Source: Xylaria sp. FL1777
Taxonomy: Eukaryota; Ascomycota; Sordariomycetes; Xylariales; Xylariaceae
Reading direction: 5' to 3'
DNA: 64,000 nt
Assembly (NCBI GenBank): GCA_022578965.1
Contig: MU400554.1
Span: 62,001 to 126,000 of the forward strand
In this document: one piece after another, positions 1 through 12,800 of the stretch
Layout: each line of letters begins with the position of its first letter
How positions within the stretch are numbered: the stretch's first letter is position 1
The notes under the pieces: generated by a model
Told to the model about the DNA's origin: nothing
Databases searched by the model: none
Seen by the model: only the letters and a program-made list of their open reading frames with translations
Translations under genes and position numbers: made by a program

Positions 1-2283
1 CTAATGCCGATCTCTCATCTCAGCCCTAGTTCATTTTCCTCCTTTAGCACATTTCCTGGTGGTATCAAACAGGGCCCCCCCCTTCCCAGATACCAGGTCA
101 TGCCCCGGCCCCCCCCTGCGTTCGTATTATCTCGACCTATTATCTCGTATGCTTCGATGACGGTCGACCATAGGGCGACGACAAGTTCAGCTCGGGGCTG
201 CGTTTTTGTCGAGGGAGCTTTTCGGCGTCGAGGGGTATAAGGTCCCTCTTGTCTGACAAGTAGAGTAGGAGTGAGGCGCCTAAGCGAGCTATTTATAAAT
301 AGGCCCAACGGACCTCGCATCAGCCAGGTAAGCACGGGAAGATATGTCTATCAGCCGAAAAGCGCTAGCTACTGCCGCATTAACGACCAACCATCGGACG
401 ACGCCGCCGCCGGCTAGTAGTCGGTTTTTTTTTTAAAATTCTCCGAGGCTTGTATGCAGTGACTCAATAGCGAGCCAGCGAACGCGTATGCCGCCGGCCG
501 TAGAACTCCTGCAAGACGTGCGCCAAACCGATTGGCGTGAGAGAGACATTAGAGCGCATATCTAGAACGGGGTGTGTCTCGGGGACTGTTGCATGAGATA
601 TGACTATGCCCCAAGTTTCCCCTGCCATCCTCTTTGATCTGTAGGCCTGTTGGTCCATGGCTAAGCAGAGGTACAGTGACACCATCGAGACGTAGGAGCG
701 TTCCTCCACTGGCGAGTTTCGTGCTTTGCCTCCCATCGCACACGTGGCGATCGAGGGAGTGGTTCTTTCCCATGCCTTCCCCAGAGGGACTACCCCAAGA
801 GGCTTTCATTGAGGCGTGGATGACGTTTTCTTTCATTCAATATGTGTACGCGTACGGCAGATGCCACTGTTTCAGGAGTGAGCATGCAGGGCCGTTGAGC
901 GCCGCCACTGGTTAGTGAGTAAGGGCTGATGCTAACTAGTGTAGTTGACAGGGCTGGGACCGAACGGTCCAATGAACGTTAAGATAAAGCAGAAAATGAT
1001 ATCTTGATCTGGACAGACGATCTAAATGTTGCCACGATGTTGAAACTAGGAAACCTGTTTTGAAAGAGTACTGGCTGTGAGAACGGCATTTAGTCAGCCC
1101 ACCATGAGCTAACTACCAGTGAAATACAGTCATTCATTATCAACTGACACGTATATACTACGAATTATGTTGATTTGTTGCTTCCTCACTATACAATCAG
1201 CTTTAGCTAGACAATGAATTTCTCACTCCTGCTAATTTTAGAGCGATGCCTCAAGATCTCGAAGCATATTAGTGATTACGTTATACAGCTTTCTTCTTCC
1301 CACGAACTGGGCAGTGTCACTTCATCGCCCCTGAGAAGAACAAGAATAAGGTTATGTCACGCTTCGCATGCATAGCGTATTCCGCATTTCAACTTATTCC
1401 AGCTTGGGGCAATGCATTTAGCAACTTGGCTAGTTATGAGTAGGGAATCGCGCCTCAGATCAACGCATTATTCTGCGCCACGACGGCGAGTATCGACCGA
1501 GAATTATCAAGGAATCTCATCCTATAATGCTGCGTCACACGCACCATAGGTTACCTAGATACCCAGAGTGAACATTGAAAGCGTGTCTTTCAAGTGTAAC
1601 ATTGATACCAATTAACTGGTATATTGAGTGTCATCCATCCTCAGCATCCTCCAAGAGATTTACAATAACACCGTAGCTCTGAAGATTCCCTTGGTGAGAC
1701 ACTGTGCCACGTAGAAACGTATGATACTGAGATAGCAGCCAATCAGGGTGTTTCATGGAGTTAAACTAGGTTAGAGATAAAAGTTGTCGTGAGTGACAGC
1801 TCCTTCACGGTCAGAATACGCCGGATTTGGGGGTCCGGGGTAGGGCGGTCAGAAGTGGCCAGGATTTTCCAAGCTCCAAGCTCCAAGCTCCCAGGTTCAT
1901 CAAGCTTCGGCTTGTTACTCAAAACCACCGGTGATCCTGGGCACCGTGCAGCACGAGAGATATTGCATATTGAAAATTGATTCTCCATCTGGTCATCACT
2001 GCATGGCTTCGTAACAACATCGAAGCTGGCGTCCTGACCGCTGACCGCACACCGCACACCGACCTGGACGAGAGACTGAGTAACGGCACGCGGTCACAAA
2101 AAAAGAAGAGCGTCACAGTTCCCAATGGAGTATACCGATGACAATAAAAAAAGCTGGGCGGCGTCACCGGTAGGACAGTCAGTCTACAGCTGGCTTCGAG
2201 GCTCTGGATATCGAGACGCATGCGGACAATTCACACAGCTCAGCTGCAAGACGGCGCAGGACGGCACAGGACGGCACGAAATA

Positions 2284-2307
2284 GAATGGGAATGGGAATG
2301 GGAATGG
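2284..2307. repeat. Microsatellite (GAATGG)4
   Basis: Four perfect copies of a 6-bp unit lie in non-coding sequence. They explain the repetitive WEWEWE-like and GMGMGM-like peptides read from short frames here, which are not genes. Confidence 0.9.
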
Positions 2308-2431
2308 AAATTCCAAAAGATCGCCAACGACGTCGCGAGCCTGGTTACCATGTGGCATTGCAGGCGACTGCAACCCTGGATTCGCAGAGCAGAGAGTCCA
2401 GCCAGCTGCTTGCTGCTCATGTCAGCTACGT

Positions 2432-2459
2432 ACGCAGCACGCAGCACGCAGCACGCAGC
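2432..2459. repeat. Minisatellite (ACGCAGC)4
   Basis: Four perfect tandem copies of a 7-bp unit sit in intergenic sequence about 125 bp right of the GAATGG array. No coding role is visible. Confidence 0.9.
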
Positions 2460-2636
2460 ATGCAGCCCGACCGCGATGAGCTGGCCGGCAGTGGTCGGCG
2501 CCAATTGGACGAAGCCGGGTTTCCAGCCAACCACTGCGTAATCCAGAACCTCGGGTCTATGTCGGTAGGTACGGTACTGTCGCCAGGCCTCCCTGTCTTC
2601 CCTGTCTGTGGGGTTCTACTACTACTGCGTAACTGC

Positions 2637-2697
2637 GTAGGTAGGTAGGTAGTATACGATGTTACCATGTTACTAAGTACCTAGGTAGGTACCTAGG
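2637..2697. repeat. (GTAG)4 followed by TAGGTACCTA-type palindromes
   Basis: Four GTAG units (2637-2652) are followed by the nested palindromic string TACCTAGGTAGGTACCTAGG at 2678-2697. The same TAGGTACCTA theme recurs in other intergenic regions of the window (near 23.7 kb, 54.7 kb, 57.2 kb and 57.6 kb). This suggests a dispersed short motif rather than a single local microsatellite. Confidence 0.8.
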
Positions 2698-3132
2698 CAG
2701 GTGTCTAGCGTCTAGCCCGACATGGTGTAGTACTGTAGGTATATAGTAACTAATATGCGCAGGTCATTTCTCGGGACCGAGTCGGGACCGAGAGAGCATG
2801 ACTCTGTGTGGCTTGTACTCTAGGTCTAGTCTAGTCCAGTCTAGTCTGCTCTCACTCCTCTCCCTCTCCCTCTCTCAGCTCCCGTCCTTGTCGTATTGGT
2901 CGTACAGAGATTACAGTGCGCCCATCTAGCGAGCTTCCCACCAACTCTAGGTAACTTGGACAGTCTCAATCTCCATCGACCGAGGACTGGGTGAAGGCAT
3001 AGGAATCACCCATGGCCGCCAGCACATACCGGTAAGCTGGCCGGCGCGGGGGAGGGGGCTCCATGGCCACATGTCCGCCACAGCCCATAGATGAGCAGTT
3101 GGGATCATGACGATCAGTCGGCGCCTCGTTTA

Positions 3133-3187
3133 CTTCCTGGTCTCTTCCTAGTCTCTTCCTGGTCTCTTGCTGGTCTCTTGCTGGCCG
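3133..3187. repeat. 11-bp tandem repeat, five imperfect copies
   Basis: Five consecutive 11-bp units of the form CTTSCTGGTCT (variants CTTCCTGGTCT, CTTCCTAGTCT, CTTGCTGGTCT, CTTGCTGGCCG) span this stretch. Because 11 is not a multiple of three, the array rotates the reading frame, which argues against a coding role. Confidence 0.85.
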
Positions 3188-6100
3188 CTTCCTCCAAGGA
3201 CACCATGCAAACGAAGCACAGCACTCGCACTGGATTAGAAAGTGCCGATCCACATATGCCGTTCAGATCTCGCCTAAGCACAGTAGCTACAGCCGCGCAG
3301 AACAAATCCATTCTCGAAGTGGCGCACGCCTCGCTCCTCGCCATGGACAGCGAAGTCTTGGCAAGTCATGAACCGTTATCGTTAGTTTTGTTCAGGGCGA
3401 GAGAGGGCTTGAACACTGAAGAGGGCAAGAAAACTGCCTCCTCCTCGCCCACAAGCCACTATAGTGAGTTCGGGAAAGGCCAAGTTGTACAAATCACACC
3501 GCCAGATCACCAACTGCACGAAAACTATGTCATTGAATCTAGTTCCCGAGACTCGTGTCGTGTCCAACGGCGGGAACAGCGGGAACGGCGGGGCAAAGCT
3601 TGCTCGACCCAGAGATGCGGTTCGGTCGCACACAGACATATCGCACTGCGAAGCACACTTGCCTCGTGGGCCCTATGGCACGTATTGCATGCCGTGTCTC
3701 AGTCCTGGGAGGCTGGTAATACGCTAAGAGCCCGCTAGGCCATCAATACCGGCCTGAACACGAGCAGATGCCTCTTCGCTATCCGTCCGGTGCATTTGGC
3801 GAACCCGATTCGTTGCCGATGAGCACGCCAGTAGCAGGACAGACAAAGACATGGTATGACACATACAGCAACGTCTAATTCTACCCAGTCGCCGTGAGCG
3901 GACGATTGAATCGTACAAGGATAGGAAAGGAATATTGACACGAAATCGGTCTCTTCCCAGCTGCATTTTCACCGTTTCCTTAACACGGCGGGGCACACTT
4001 GGGAATTGCTTCAGATAGGTACCTCCATATACTTACACCGAAGAGGCACATAAAATGGAACAACCCAAATTTCATGAGCAACAAGTTGCGAGACACTCTC
4101 ATTGGCACCGACTTCGGCCTGTTTAGAGTTACGAGAATAAACTATTTAGCGACCACCGTGCGCAAAACTACCTAACCTGCGCTTGACACGGAGGCCTCTA
4201 TTATACGCAATATACACGCAAGGTCATTGTTGGCGGTTTGTGCCATAGAACCTCATCTTCTAGAGCTTGTTGTTGTATGAACTGTATGAGTATGGCGTAG
4301 CGCGATAAGAATCTGTCAGATTTTGAAGCTACCAAACCCAGACTGATGTTAGCGTTATTTGTGCACATATACCATGCTTCTGATCATGAGTATGGCATGT
4401 TCCGCAAGAGTAATATGACGCTTACAACAGTTCTTCGATTCAAGTCCATCCAAATATATCTACACCAACACTCACCGTTAGGGCCAAGCTCAGAATGGCG
4501 CCCGTAGTGACGTGTAACATGGACCTGAAATGACATGGCGCCCTCGTATCTCGTAGCTACGATCCCCTCGATCTAGTCTACTTCTCCGCTATGCGATCAA
4601 TCAACTATCTAGGTAAATATATTCGCCTCCCCTGCTAGCTCACCAATGCATCTAGATGTAGTATACACCAACCCTCCAAAAATAGATGGAGGTGATCCGG
4701 TGATTGTCTTGAGAAGCTCTCGCTCCTCATACGTTCTCACATTCTCATCACAAAATTAGATGGATATACACAATGGGTGGTCATCCTTCTTTGTTGAGGC
4801 GCCGTTGTTTTCAATAGATAGAGTGGCCGGTGAGGGGGAGGCAAGGTGAATGTGGTCTAATGTGGTCAAAGGTCTGGCAGTTGAAACCAACCTACGCATA
4901 GTACGGTGTAAGTCTCCCTAGTCTACTATGGGTATAGTTTCGAGTATCTATCTATTACCCGGTAGGTTAGGTGCTTATCTAACTCAGCTAGGGTAAGTTT
5001 ACCTGCATGGGCACATTAGGCACACGTGTAAGCCGACAGTACATACTCCTTTCAACCCAAGATTTCAAGACATGATCTGAAGATTTCCACCAGTATGATT
5101 AGATGGCTTATAAATCGCCTCGAAGCGAAACAACCACCTAGCTTTGTGTACAGTCAGTTAACCAAAGCCGATTATTAATCGTCTTCATTGCTAAGTCACG
5201 TCCCAGATGCCATACACATCGCCAGGTCAGCCAATACACTACAGGGAGGGAAGCACGCTCTCGTTTGACCAGGATATAGTAACCTGGTTATTGGACATGA
5301 ACACACCATATACAGATATATATACATATCACATACCTACAGTCGTACATATATGCAACGCAGCACGAAGCCCTAGCTGAAGCGTCTAATCACACCTGGG
5401 TGTCGGCATAGCTACATAGGAATTCGGGCTAAACCTGCAGATCGATGCACGTCTCGGTAGAAAGAAGAAATCCTTGCAGCCCATGGCGCCATCTAGTTGG
5501 TCGCCGAGCTTCCAATGAGCCCTGAAGGGTTAGGTAGACGACACGCGCCTACTGGGTAGACTAAAGCAAATAGGTAGAGCAGGTGGCACTCTTTACTCTA
5601 TGCAAACATTATTGCGCTGCGCTACAGCGAGAGGCAAATGCAAATGCAGCTGAGCTTGTCTTTCTAGCGTCTCTCGAGGTATCTTTCTTGTTAACGCTAG
5701 CATAATCACAGATACGGCTGACGTTAACGCAGATGTGTGTATACAAAACGCAACATACGATGGTGTACACAGGCTCTCGAGCTCTCTTTCAGATGCTTGC
5801 ACCCTCATGCGCAGGAAACTCGATTCTTGGGTTTCGAGATCGGCCAGATGCCGACACTGTTTGGGTCTATCATCTAGATAACATATGGTTATGCTGATGT
5901 TTTAAATTCTGTTGCAGCGAAACAATGCCCCTCCTCGACCTCGAGGCATCCTACCATCTTTGTGTTTATCTATCTGACAGTGTCGTCATCCAGCTGTTCT
6001 TCTTATGCTGGTTTGCGTTGTTCATAAGGCCCAGGTGCCCATCGTACCTGGACTTTATCTCTCCATGTAGGTAGTAGTGCTTATCTCTGGTACCTATGCT

Positions 6101-6631
6101 CGTCGTACTCACCCACATGTCTATCTGGCTTCGGCTTAGGATACTTTATCTGTGAAGATTAAACTTTCGAGCTATAATATACTTGCCGCCACTTGGCTGC
6201 CTTGGGTGCATCTTACCCCCGCGTATATATACAGTCCATTCTGGTGGCGCCTGGACCCTGGACCTGAATGTGGCCGAACACTGCGTTATTCGCTTAAGTT
6301 GGCATGTCTAAGATATATCCCTGGGGACATAAGACCCTCGTCCTGTTCTCAACAGAAAGTCTTGGCGTGAGTGAGGCTGTACTTCCTTATCCAGAGAGAG
6401 CTAAGCTGTATCTCTCCTTCTTTCTATATGGCCTCTTACTTCATATTTAGAAACCATTGTCCAACTGATCCCCGCCCCTGTGGCCCTGATACATTCTCAT
6501 TCCTTCTTCTTAGACCACTTACGACCTTAACCTCGACCTTAACCTCGACTAGAACAGCATTTGTCTAGAAACCTTCCCATCGAGGCTTCATAGACAGCTT
6601 CTCATTGGCATGAGAGCTTGTCCGGGGCAAG

Positions 6632-9600
6632 ATGGTGTTCTGCGCATATTGCGGAAAGGGGTTTACGCGAAAGGAGCATCTAGAGCGGCATTTACCTACT
6701 CGTCAGTAACTCTTCTGTATTGAAACTCTTAAAGAATATTAATGGTCTCTCTTAGATACGAATGTCAAGCCTCATCGTTGTGAGGACTGCCAGCTCGGCT
6801 TTTCGCGAAGGTGCTACTCCCACCCTCACGTCTACATTGATTCCTTGGGAGAGATCTACTAACAAGCTCGTCGCCACAGGGACCTTCTTCAAAGACATCA
6901 CGCAACCTACCACATGGCAAGAGACCCGATGGAACCTACGCCTGGAGGCGCTCCCACAACTGCTGGCCGGACTCAGATCGCATGTCTCAACTGCGCACAG
7001 GCCAAAACAGGATGTGATAAACAGACTCCTTCATGCACACGATGTCGCGAAAAGGGTCTTCAGTGCGAAGTCCGCTACGCCAGGCGGTCAACAAAATCTG
7101 CTTACCGAGCTACGCAAGCAGCTAAGAAAGCTCCCGTGTCTATGTCAGCATCTCATCCCCAACCCATACCAGCACCCACGGCCATGGTCCCTGTTCCAAT
7201 GGACAGCGATCATGGAGCTTCTCATGGAGACGCACAAGTCAAGGTTCCTATATCTCCGACAGATGTACCCATGACGATGGATCCTCGCATATCACAAAAT
7301 GACAGCTCACCTAAAAGAAATTCGCCGGCTAACTCGCACACCACTCCCGATGGTCTCCTTTCACCACCCACCGTTATAGATACAATGGACGACTTCTTCC
7401 AATATGGCAGTGATTTCATGCATCAAGATCCCAATTTCCCAGAGATGTGGCCATGGGGAGATATGGCAGACTATGACATGTATCCCAACAACCCGCAAAT
7501 GCAAGCTGATCCGATATCAGTGTTCCCAGATTTCAACTCGATGGCAAGCTCAAATTCCGAGCTTATTGATTCAGCTACGGGATCTACACATACGAGGAGT
7601 ACTAGCATTATGTCGTCTACGAAAGATTTCGATCCCATCCTCCTTGACACGAACTCAGCTAACGCGCCAGACACTCCAGCCCTAGAACTTGGAGCTGTGC
7701 TGGCCTCTGAGTCCGGATGGCCAATTGCTCGATGCAATACTGTAACATACTCAGGCGACTGTCCACGCACTGCCATCGTACATCTGGAATCTCTAGAACG
7801 AAAATCAAAGCAGGACGGCACATGGAAAGCCTTAGAGGGGCTTTTAGATATGTCTGAGAAAGACTGTACTGATTTAACATCGGTAGTACCTATGAACACA
7901 CGAACTCGTGATCAAATCCTTGCCATCGCCCAAACCTTCTTACACAAAGCCCTCGACATCCACCGTTCCGGCTTTCAAAACCAGAACAAACGATATCCAA
8001 GTTCTGGGATAGCCATGTTTCTCGTCCTCCCCCCAGCGAAAATCCTAGAATACTTTTTGCGGAGCTATGTCCGCAATCTCTCCTTCTTCTACTCACTCGT
8101 GTCATCAGGCCGAGTTGACCCCAACGAGATGATTAGCAGTAATCAAGCTGCAACTCTTCTGGTCCTACTCATGATTGCACAGGGTGCCTCCGTCGTCCCT
8201 AGAGAAGAAGCGCGCACGCTCTCCATCGGCCTCATTGAAACTTGCAGGATATCATTATTCGACATCATCGAGAAGAATGTCGAGATGTGCGCTGACCCGA
8301 CAGTTCATCGATGCTCTCTACTCTTCACGCTCCTCGGGGCCTGGAGCGGCGACAAGTGGCTCATGGATATCGCCATGGGCCAGCGAGCAATGTACCTCGC
8401 GGTAAGTGAGGCCCTCTCCTCCATAGCCAACCCTCCCTTTGCAAGCTAAAAATAGCGGCATGACATCATTGACTAAGATAATTAAAGCAGATGCTGAAGC
8501 ATGCCGGGATGCTTGAGTCTCGGCCGCTCAAGGCCTCTTCGTTCAACAGCCCGACTAACATTGAAGTGGCATGGCGCTCTTGGCTAGACCACGAAACTAA
8601 GAACAGGTATGCGTCATTTGTCCTAGGTTACGCCTGTTGTAAGCTGCTGGTATATGCAAGCTGTATGATTGATTGTGTGAATGAAAGTGCCAGGCAGGGG
8701 GACTGACTGACTGACTGACTCCCTAACTGGCTGATTGATGGACTGATTGACTAATCTAATTCCTGGTGCTCGCAGATTGGTCTACAACTGGGTCATGGTC
8801 GACCAGGAGCTCAGTCTCTTCCATGACACGGCGCCCCTGATGGCCATCAGCGACCTCTGCACGCCGCTGCCCGGTCCCGAGGAGTTGTGGATGTCGGGAA
8901 CTGCTGACCAGTGGATGGCCGCCATGCAATCCATCAACCACTCCGCCAGCGTCGGTCCACAGCTGGTCCTCCCGCCGCCGCCGCTGACGCCCTCCCTCTT
9001 CTCCATGTTCCAGGATTTCCTGCACGATAATCTCCACTCCCAACGGTGGGGGGCCCTGACGCCTCATAAACTGAGGCTGCTCCTGCATCCCCTCCAGTCG
9101 CTGCTGTGGCACCTGCGCGAGGTGATCTTCTGCCTCTCCGATACGTCGAACCCGAGGACCACGCCGGGGAGCCCGGCGGAGAAACCCCCCGTCTCGATGC
9201 ACAAGGTCTATGCCCAGGACCTGCTGCAGAAGTGGTACAGGCTGAGCAACATCTACTTCAAGGCGCACCCGACGTGCGTGGCCACCAAGACCAATCTGGT
9301 GCTTTTCCACCTTATCTCGCTGAACGCCGTGACCAACTTCCCCGCGATCGAGCAGCTCGCGCGACGCGAGAGGGGCGAGGGGGCGCACGAGGGCAGCAGC
9401 AGCGCCTGGGAGGCCTACGGCCCGCACATCCGCGCCATCGAGGAGGCCGTCTACCACTGCGGCCAGGTGATACGGCTGGTGCGCGCCATGCCCGCCGACC
9501 GCCGGCCCATCTGGTGGAGCGCCGCCGTCTACCGCGCGCTGCTCATCCTCTGGGCCTACAGCGTGCTGCGGCAGGACCCGGGCTTCCTGAAGAACCCGGA

Positions 9601-9853
9601 GGGCGCCTTCGTCCTCGTCATGGACGCCGTGGAGCTCGAGAACGGCGACCTCTTCGACTACATGTGGGGTTCGGGCCCCAAGGCCATCCCCGTGCTCTCG
9701 GGCCCCAACGGCTCGACCGTCGGCCTGGGCAAGCCCTCCGACGTCCTCGACTACGCCGTCGCCATGCTCGACGAGGGCGTCAGCACGCGCTTCAGCGACG
9801 GCATCCGGCGCAAGATCATCGCGCTGAATCACGTCTGGAGCAGCAGCAGCTGA
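6632..9853 (+). CDS. cmr1: Cmr1/Pig1-like melanin transcription factor (C2H2 x2 + Zn2Cys6)
   Basis: This is a nuclear regulator of DHN-melanin genes by family. Proposed exons are 6632-6701, 6756-6810, 6880-8401, 8491-8606 and 8776-9853, giving 946 residues. Splicing exons 1-3 restores two C2H2 fingers: C4/C7/H20/H24, then C32/C35/H48/H53 with FSRRDLLQRH. A Zn(II)2Cys6 cluster follows (C77, C80, C87, C94, C97, C104). The combination of both finger classes in one protein is the hallmark of Colletotrichum Cmr1 and Magnaporthe Pig1, which are similar in length. The remainder fits a fungal-specific transcription factor middle region. Intron 2 has a TACTAAC branch site; intron 4 is long (169 nt) and contains a (GACT)5 run. 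Exon 5 is strikingly GC-rich compared with exon 3, which produces long spurious antisense frames. The start is the first ATG before finger 1. Position beside a reductase and PKS supports the pigment role. Confidence 0.92.
8701..8720. repeat. (GACT)5 inside intron 4 of the Cmr1-like gene
   Basis: Five perfect GACT units lie within the longest intron of the regulator, followed by degenerate CTGATTGA-type sequence up to the 3' splice site at 8775. The array is wholly intronic, so length changes would not alter the protein directly. Confidence 0.85.
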
Positions 9854-12800
9854 AACCACCACAACCACCACCACGACGTTCTATCACTTCTTCGATCCTA
9901 GCTAGAGTTTTTGAGACCGACGTTTTCGAAATTCCTCCCTAGTTATTGGGTTTACATGCATTTTAAATTCCGTTGGCTCTATTCTTCGATGGGATCTAAG
10001 GTGCTAGAACGTCAATTATACCCTACCCCTCGACATACACATACTACACATACTCACACCACCACACCACTCCAATACCAGCTCCGTTGTTATGGATTTA
10101 AGGAGATAGGATATTCGAAACCCTGGCCGCGGATCATGGTCACTTTTCAGTAGCTCGGCATGAGTATATACAAACTACGAGACAAGCCAGACTATTGTCA
10201 TGCATCGGAAGGGCCAGGAATTGTATAATTAACGAAATTTTATTTAGGGCTTGGTCACGACACCCCTCTCAGATGTCGGTACGCATGGGAATGAACAGAT
10301 GGATTACAAGGAGGCATCTATCTAAGAGCGGAAATAGGGGGCTCGTTTAACGACAACGACAACAACAATAACAAGGCAACATCACAACATTACGACTGGG
10401 AGAAGGCATTCACGACTATACTTGACTTTACTTTTTTGGCGGCTCATATCAGGACTACGGATTCTCTGTTTTGGCGTTTCTTCCGGCTATGTGTGGGGGG
10501 CCTGGCTGGCTGGCTGGCACAAAGGGCGTTTGGCAAGGAGTTTTTTCGTGTTGAGGCGTTTTTCGGCAGACATATGAAGAAGGAAAGCAAGCAAGAGAGA
10601 AAGAAAGAGAGAAAGAAGAAAGAAGAACCCTGGCGGCGGCATTTCACACACAGTTCATCTTCTAGAGGGTGCCTGGGAAACTAGCGAACATACATATAAC
10701 TCTTTTTATCGCAAAGCTTGCTGCTGTTTTCTGGATTAAGCTGCTGCTGCTGGGATGCCCCTTTTTGAGTTTTCATCGTCAGTGGTTATATGGTTCCATT
10801 GAAGCTTATCATGGCAGGGATTACCTCTACTAGCCTGGCATGTACCGAGCATTAAGCATAACTTCAACCTCGATAAGGTGTCTAGTAGTCACCTTAATTA
10901 TGGTCATGACTCCCCCTTACCTTCGTGCGAACATGTCTCCATCCCTCACCGTCTGTGTCGATTATGCTTCCTCTCCTTTGATTATGATTATGATTACTCA
11001 TTACTTTACTGCCACCCTAACTCCTACAGGTCACAAGTGAGGGTGTTGGATGGTTTAGACTAGCTGGTTTATAATTTTAGATCCTGGCACTCTCGCATGA
11101 CCCTCTCAGCCTAAGGCCGTACGTAGCACCCTACCGCTTGTCTGGGCTTGATTGGTTCGCTGGCCGGTGAACGAAAACAAGGACGAAAACTTTCACCGTG
11201 GAAGATGCCAGCATTGTTAAGCAAGGCAAAGCCAATCGCGCTACCTACTGAATCTGGAATAGGATAGCTCCCTCTCACTGGACATATGGATGTAGTGTAG
11301 CGACGTTAGGGTTGTGCACCTGGGTTGAACAGGATAGGCTAGGCCCCCTTTATCCCGTTATCTTCTTTCCTCCCGCCGTGAGGATGGAAGATATGTTGGA
11401 TGAAATTCGGAGTTCATACAATCAACCCCCCACGCATGAATATAAGTTGATAGGTAGATAGCTTGGTGGGCATGATGGATCGCACACTATGAGAGATCGG
11501 ACCAATCCCAAGTTCTAGCCGGCTCGACCCGTAAACGGCGTCCCAACACCCCCGGGGCCAATACTAGTGTCGGCCAGGGAGAGATGAAATCAGCCTTATA
11601 GAGAGCCAGCGTACGGGCACGTGTGTAATTGGGCGTTACCCCAGGATCACATATGGACTGGCACCTCCTCATATGTAACATTCATCCGTTTACACAGCTA
11701 TTCCCGAGCTTCTGTGGCACTGGTGGCTCACCTCGTTCGGCTTACAGCGTCGGGGCTCTTCCCCGTGACCAGTTGCGGTCCATCACGATATATTAAGCCG
11801 ACCGGTGGTCAGACTGGTCGCACTGCTAGGCAGACGGTTGTGGTGGCGAGAGTGGATAGGGTCCTCGCAAACCGGTCGTGCCGTCCTTGGTCGATACTCA
11901 CGTTCACTTTGACGTCACTAGACACCGGTTATCTTTCAGGAGTGAATTAGCATTGCAGATCACACAAGATAAGCTCGGGATTCGTAAGATATGACACCTC
12001 AAGGCTCCCGAAGGACGACTACTGCCCTGCGTGCGCCTAATGATACTGAATACGGCCCAAAACATACTGTTGCACCGCACCCGTGATCATGGAAAGATTG
12101 GAGAAACTTCTAGTCTGTGGCTAGGCAGATCCTTGTCGCTAGATGACTCACCAGAACCACTTCTTCAGGAGGAAGTGGTTTGTTTATTTGTGCACGCATT
12201 CACAATCCTGTATGTGTGAGGATGTGCGTCTGTCGATGATTATGTGAGCGCCACCCTGGACCTAGCTTACATAGCTGCCGAGGTTAGGTTCAATCGACTA
12301 GCCAGGGCGGTCCCTTGAGGGTCGACTCAATCAAAACCCGAGGTGTAGAAATATGTCGTGGAATGCTGAGGGCTTATCCCATCTTTCCTTCTTCGCAGCT
12401 CTCGCTTGGGGTTTCGGGACACACAGCATGTTGGTCAACCTGGTATTCAGAAAAGGCCAAGCCATTGAAAGCGAATAGATAGATGGTTCCCGGCGTACGA
12501 CAGAACGTCGAGGATACCGTGGTGTCCTTCCGGTAGCACAGCCAATCCTGGTATTATCGTGACAGACTTCGGAGTTAGGCAGTAGGAGTGTAGGGGGTCC
12601 CTTGCTACGTGCAATGCAATCATCTGCATGACCGGGCAAATGCAGGGGTTATTACTCGCATACCTCCCATGTCCTCATCGGCATCATTGCTGGGTAAGGG
12701 GGGTTCGATCAACCCACACCCCCTCGAGACTTGCAGCATCCACCCCTCAAGCTACTTGGATAGGTTGGATAGGTGAAGCACAAAGATGATCGACAGCAAG

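Larger units (their letters stand above)
1..6631. other. Gene-poor region with simple repeats
   Basis: No coding gene can be supported on either strand. The longest open frame (3091-3738, +, 215 codons) resembles no family I know and runs through an 11-bp tandem repeat, so I treat it as chance. The stretch holds several short tandem repeats between 2.2 and 3.2 kb (listed separately) and pyrimidine-rich sequence leading up to the regulator that starts at 6632. The last few hundred bases presumably contain that gene's promoter and 5' leader. Confidence 0.6.

Noticed and set aside
3091..3738. 215-codon plus-strand frame
   Set aside because: It crosses a frame-rotating 11-bp repeat, resembles no family and has no supporting splice or promoter context.
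8756..9874. 372-codon antisense frame opposite exon 5 of the Cmr1-like gene
   Set aside because: It is caused by GC-rich third positions of the sense exon; composition is Val/Gly/Arg/Asp-rich low complexity, and no domain is recognisable.
9106..9942. 278-codon plus-strand frame over the Cmr1-like exon 5
   Set aside because: Out-of-frame shadow of the same GC-rich exon, rich in Arg/Pro/Gly with no domain; the overlapping frame continues a conserved regulator.
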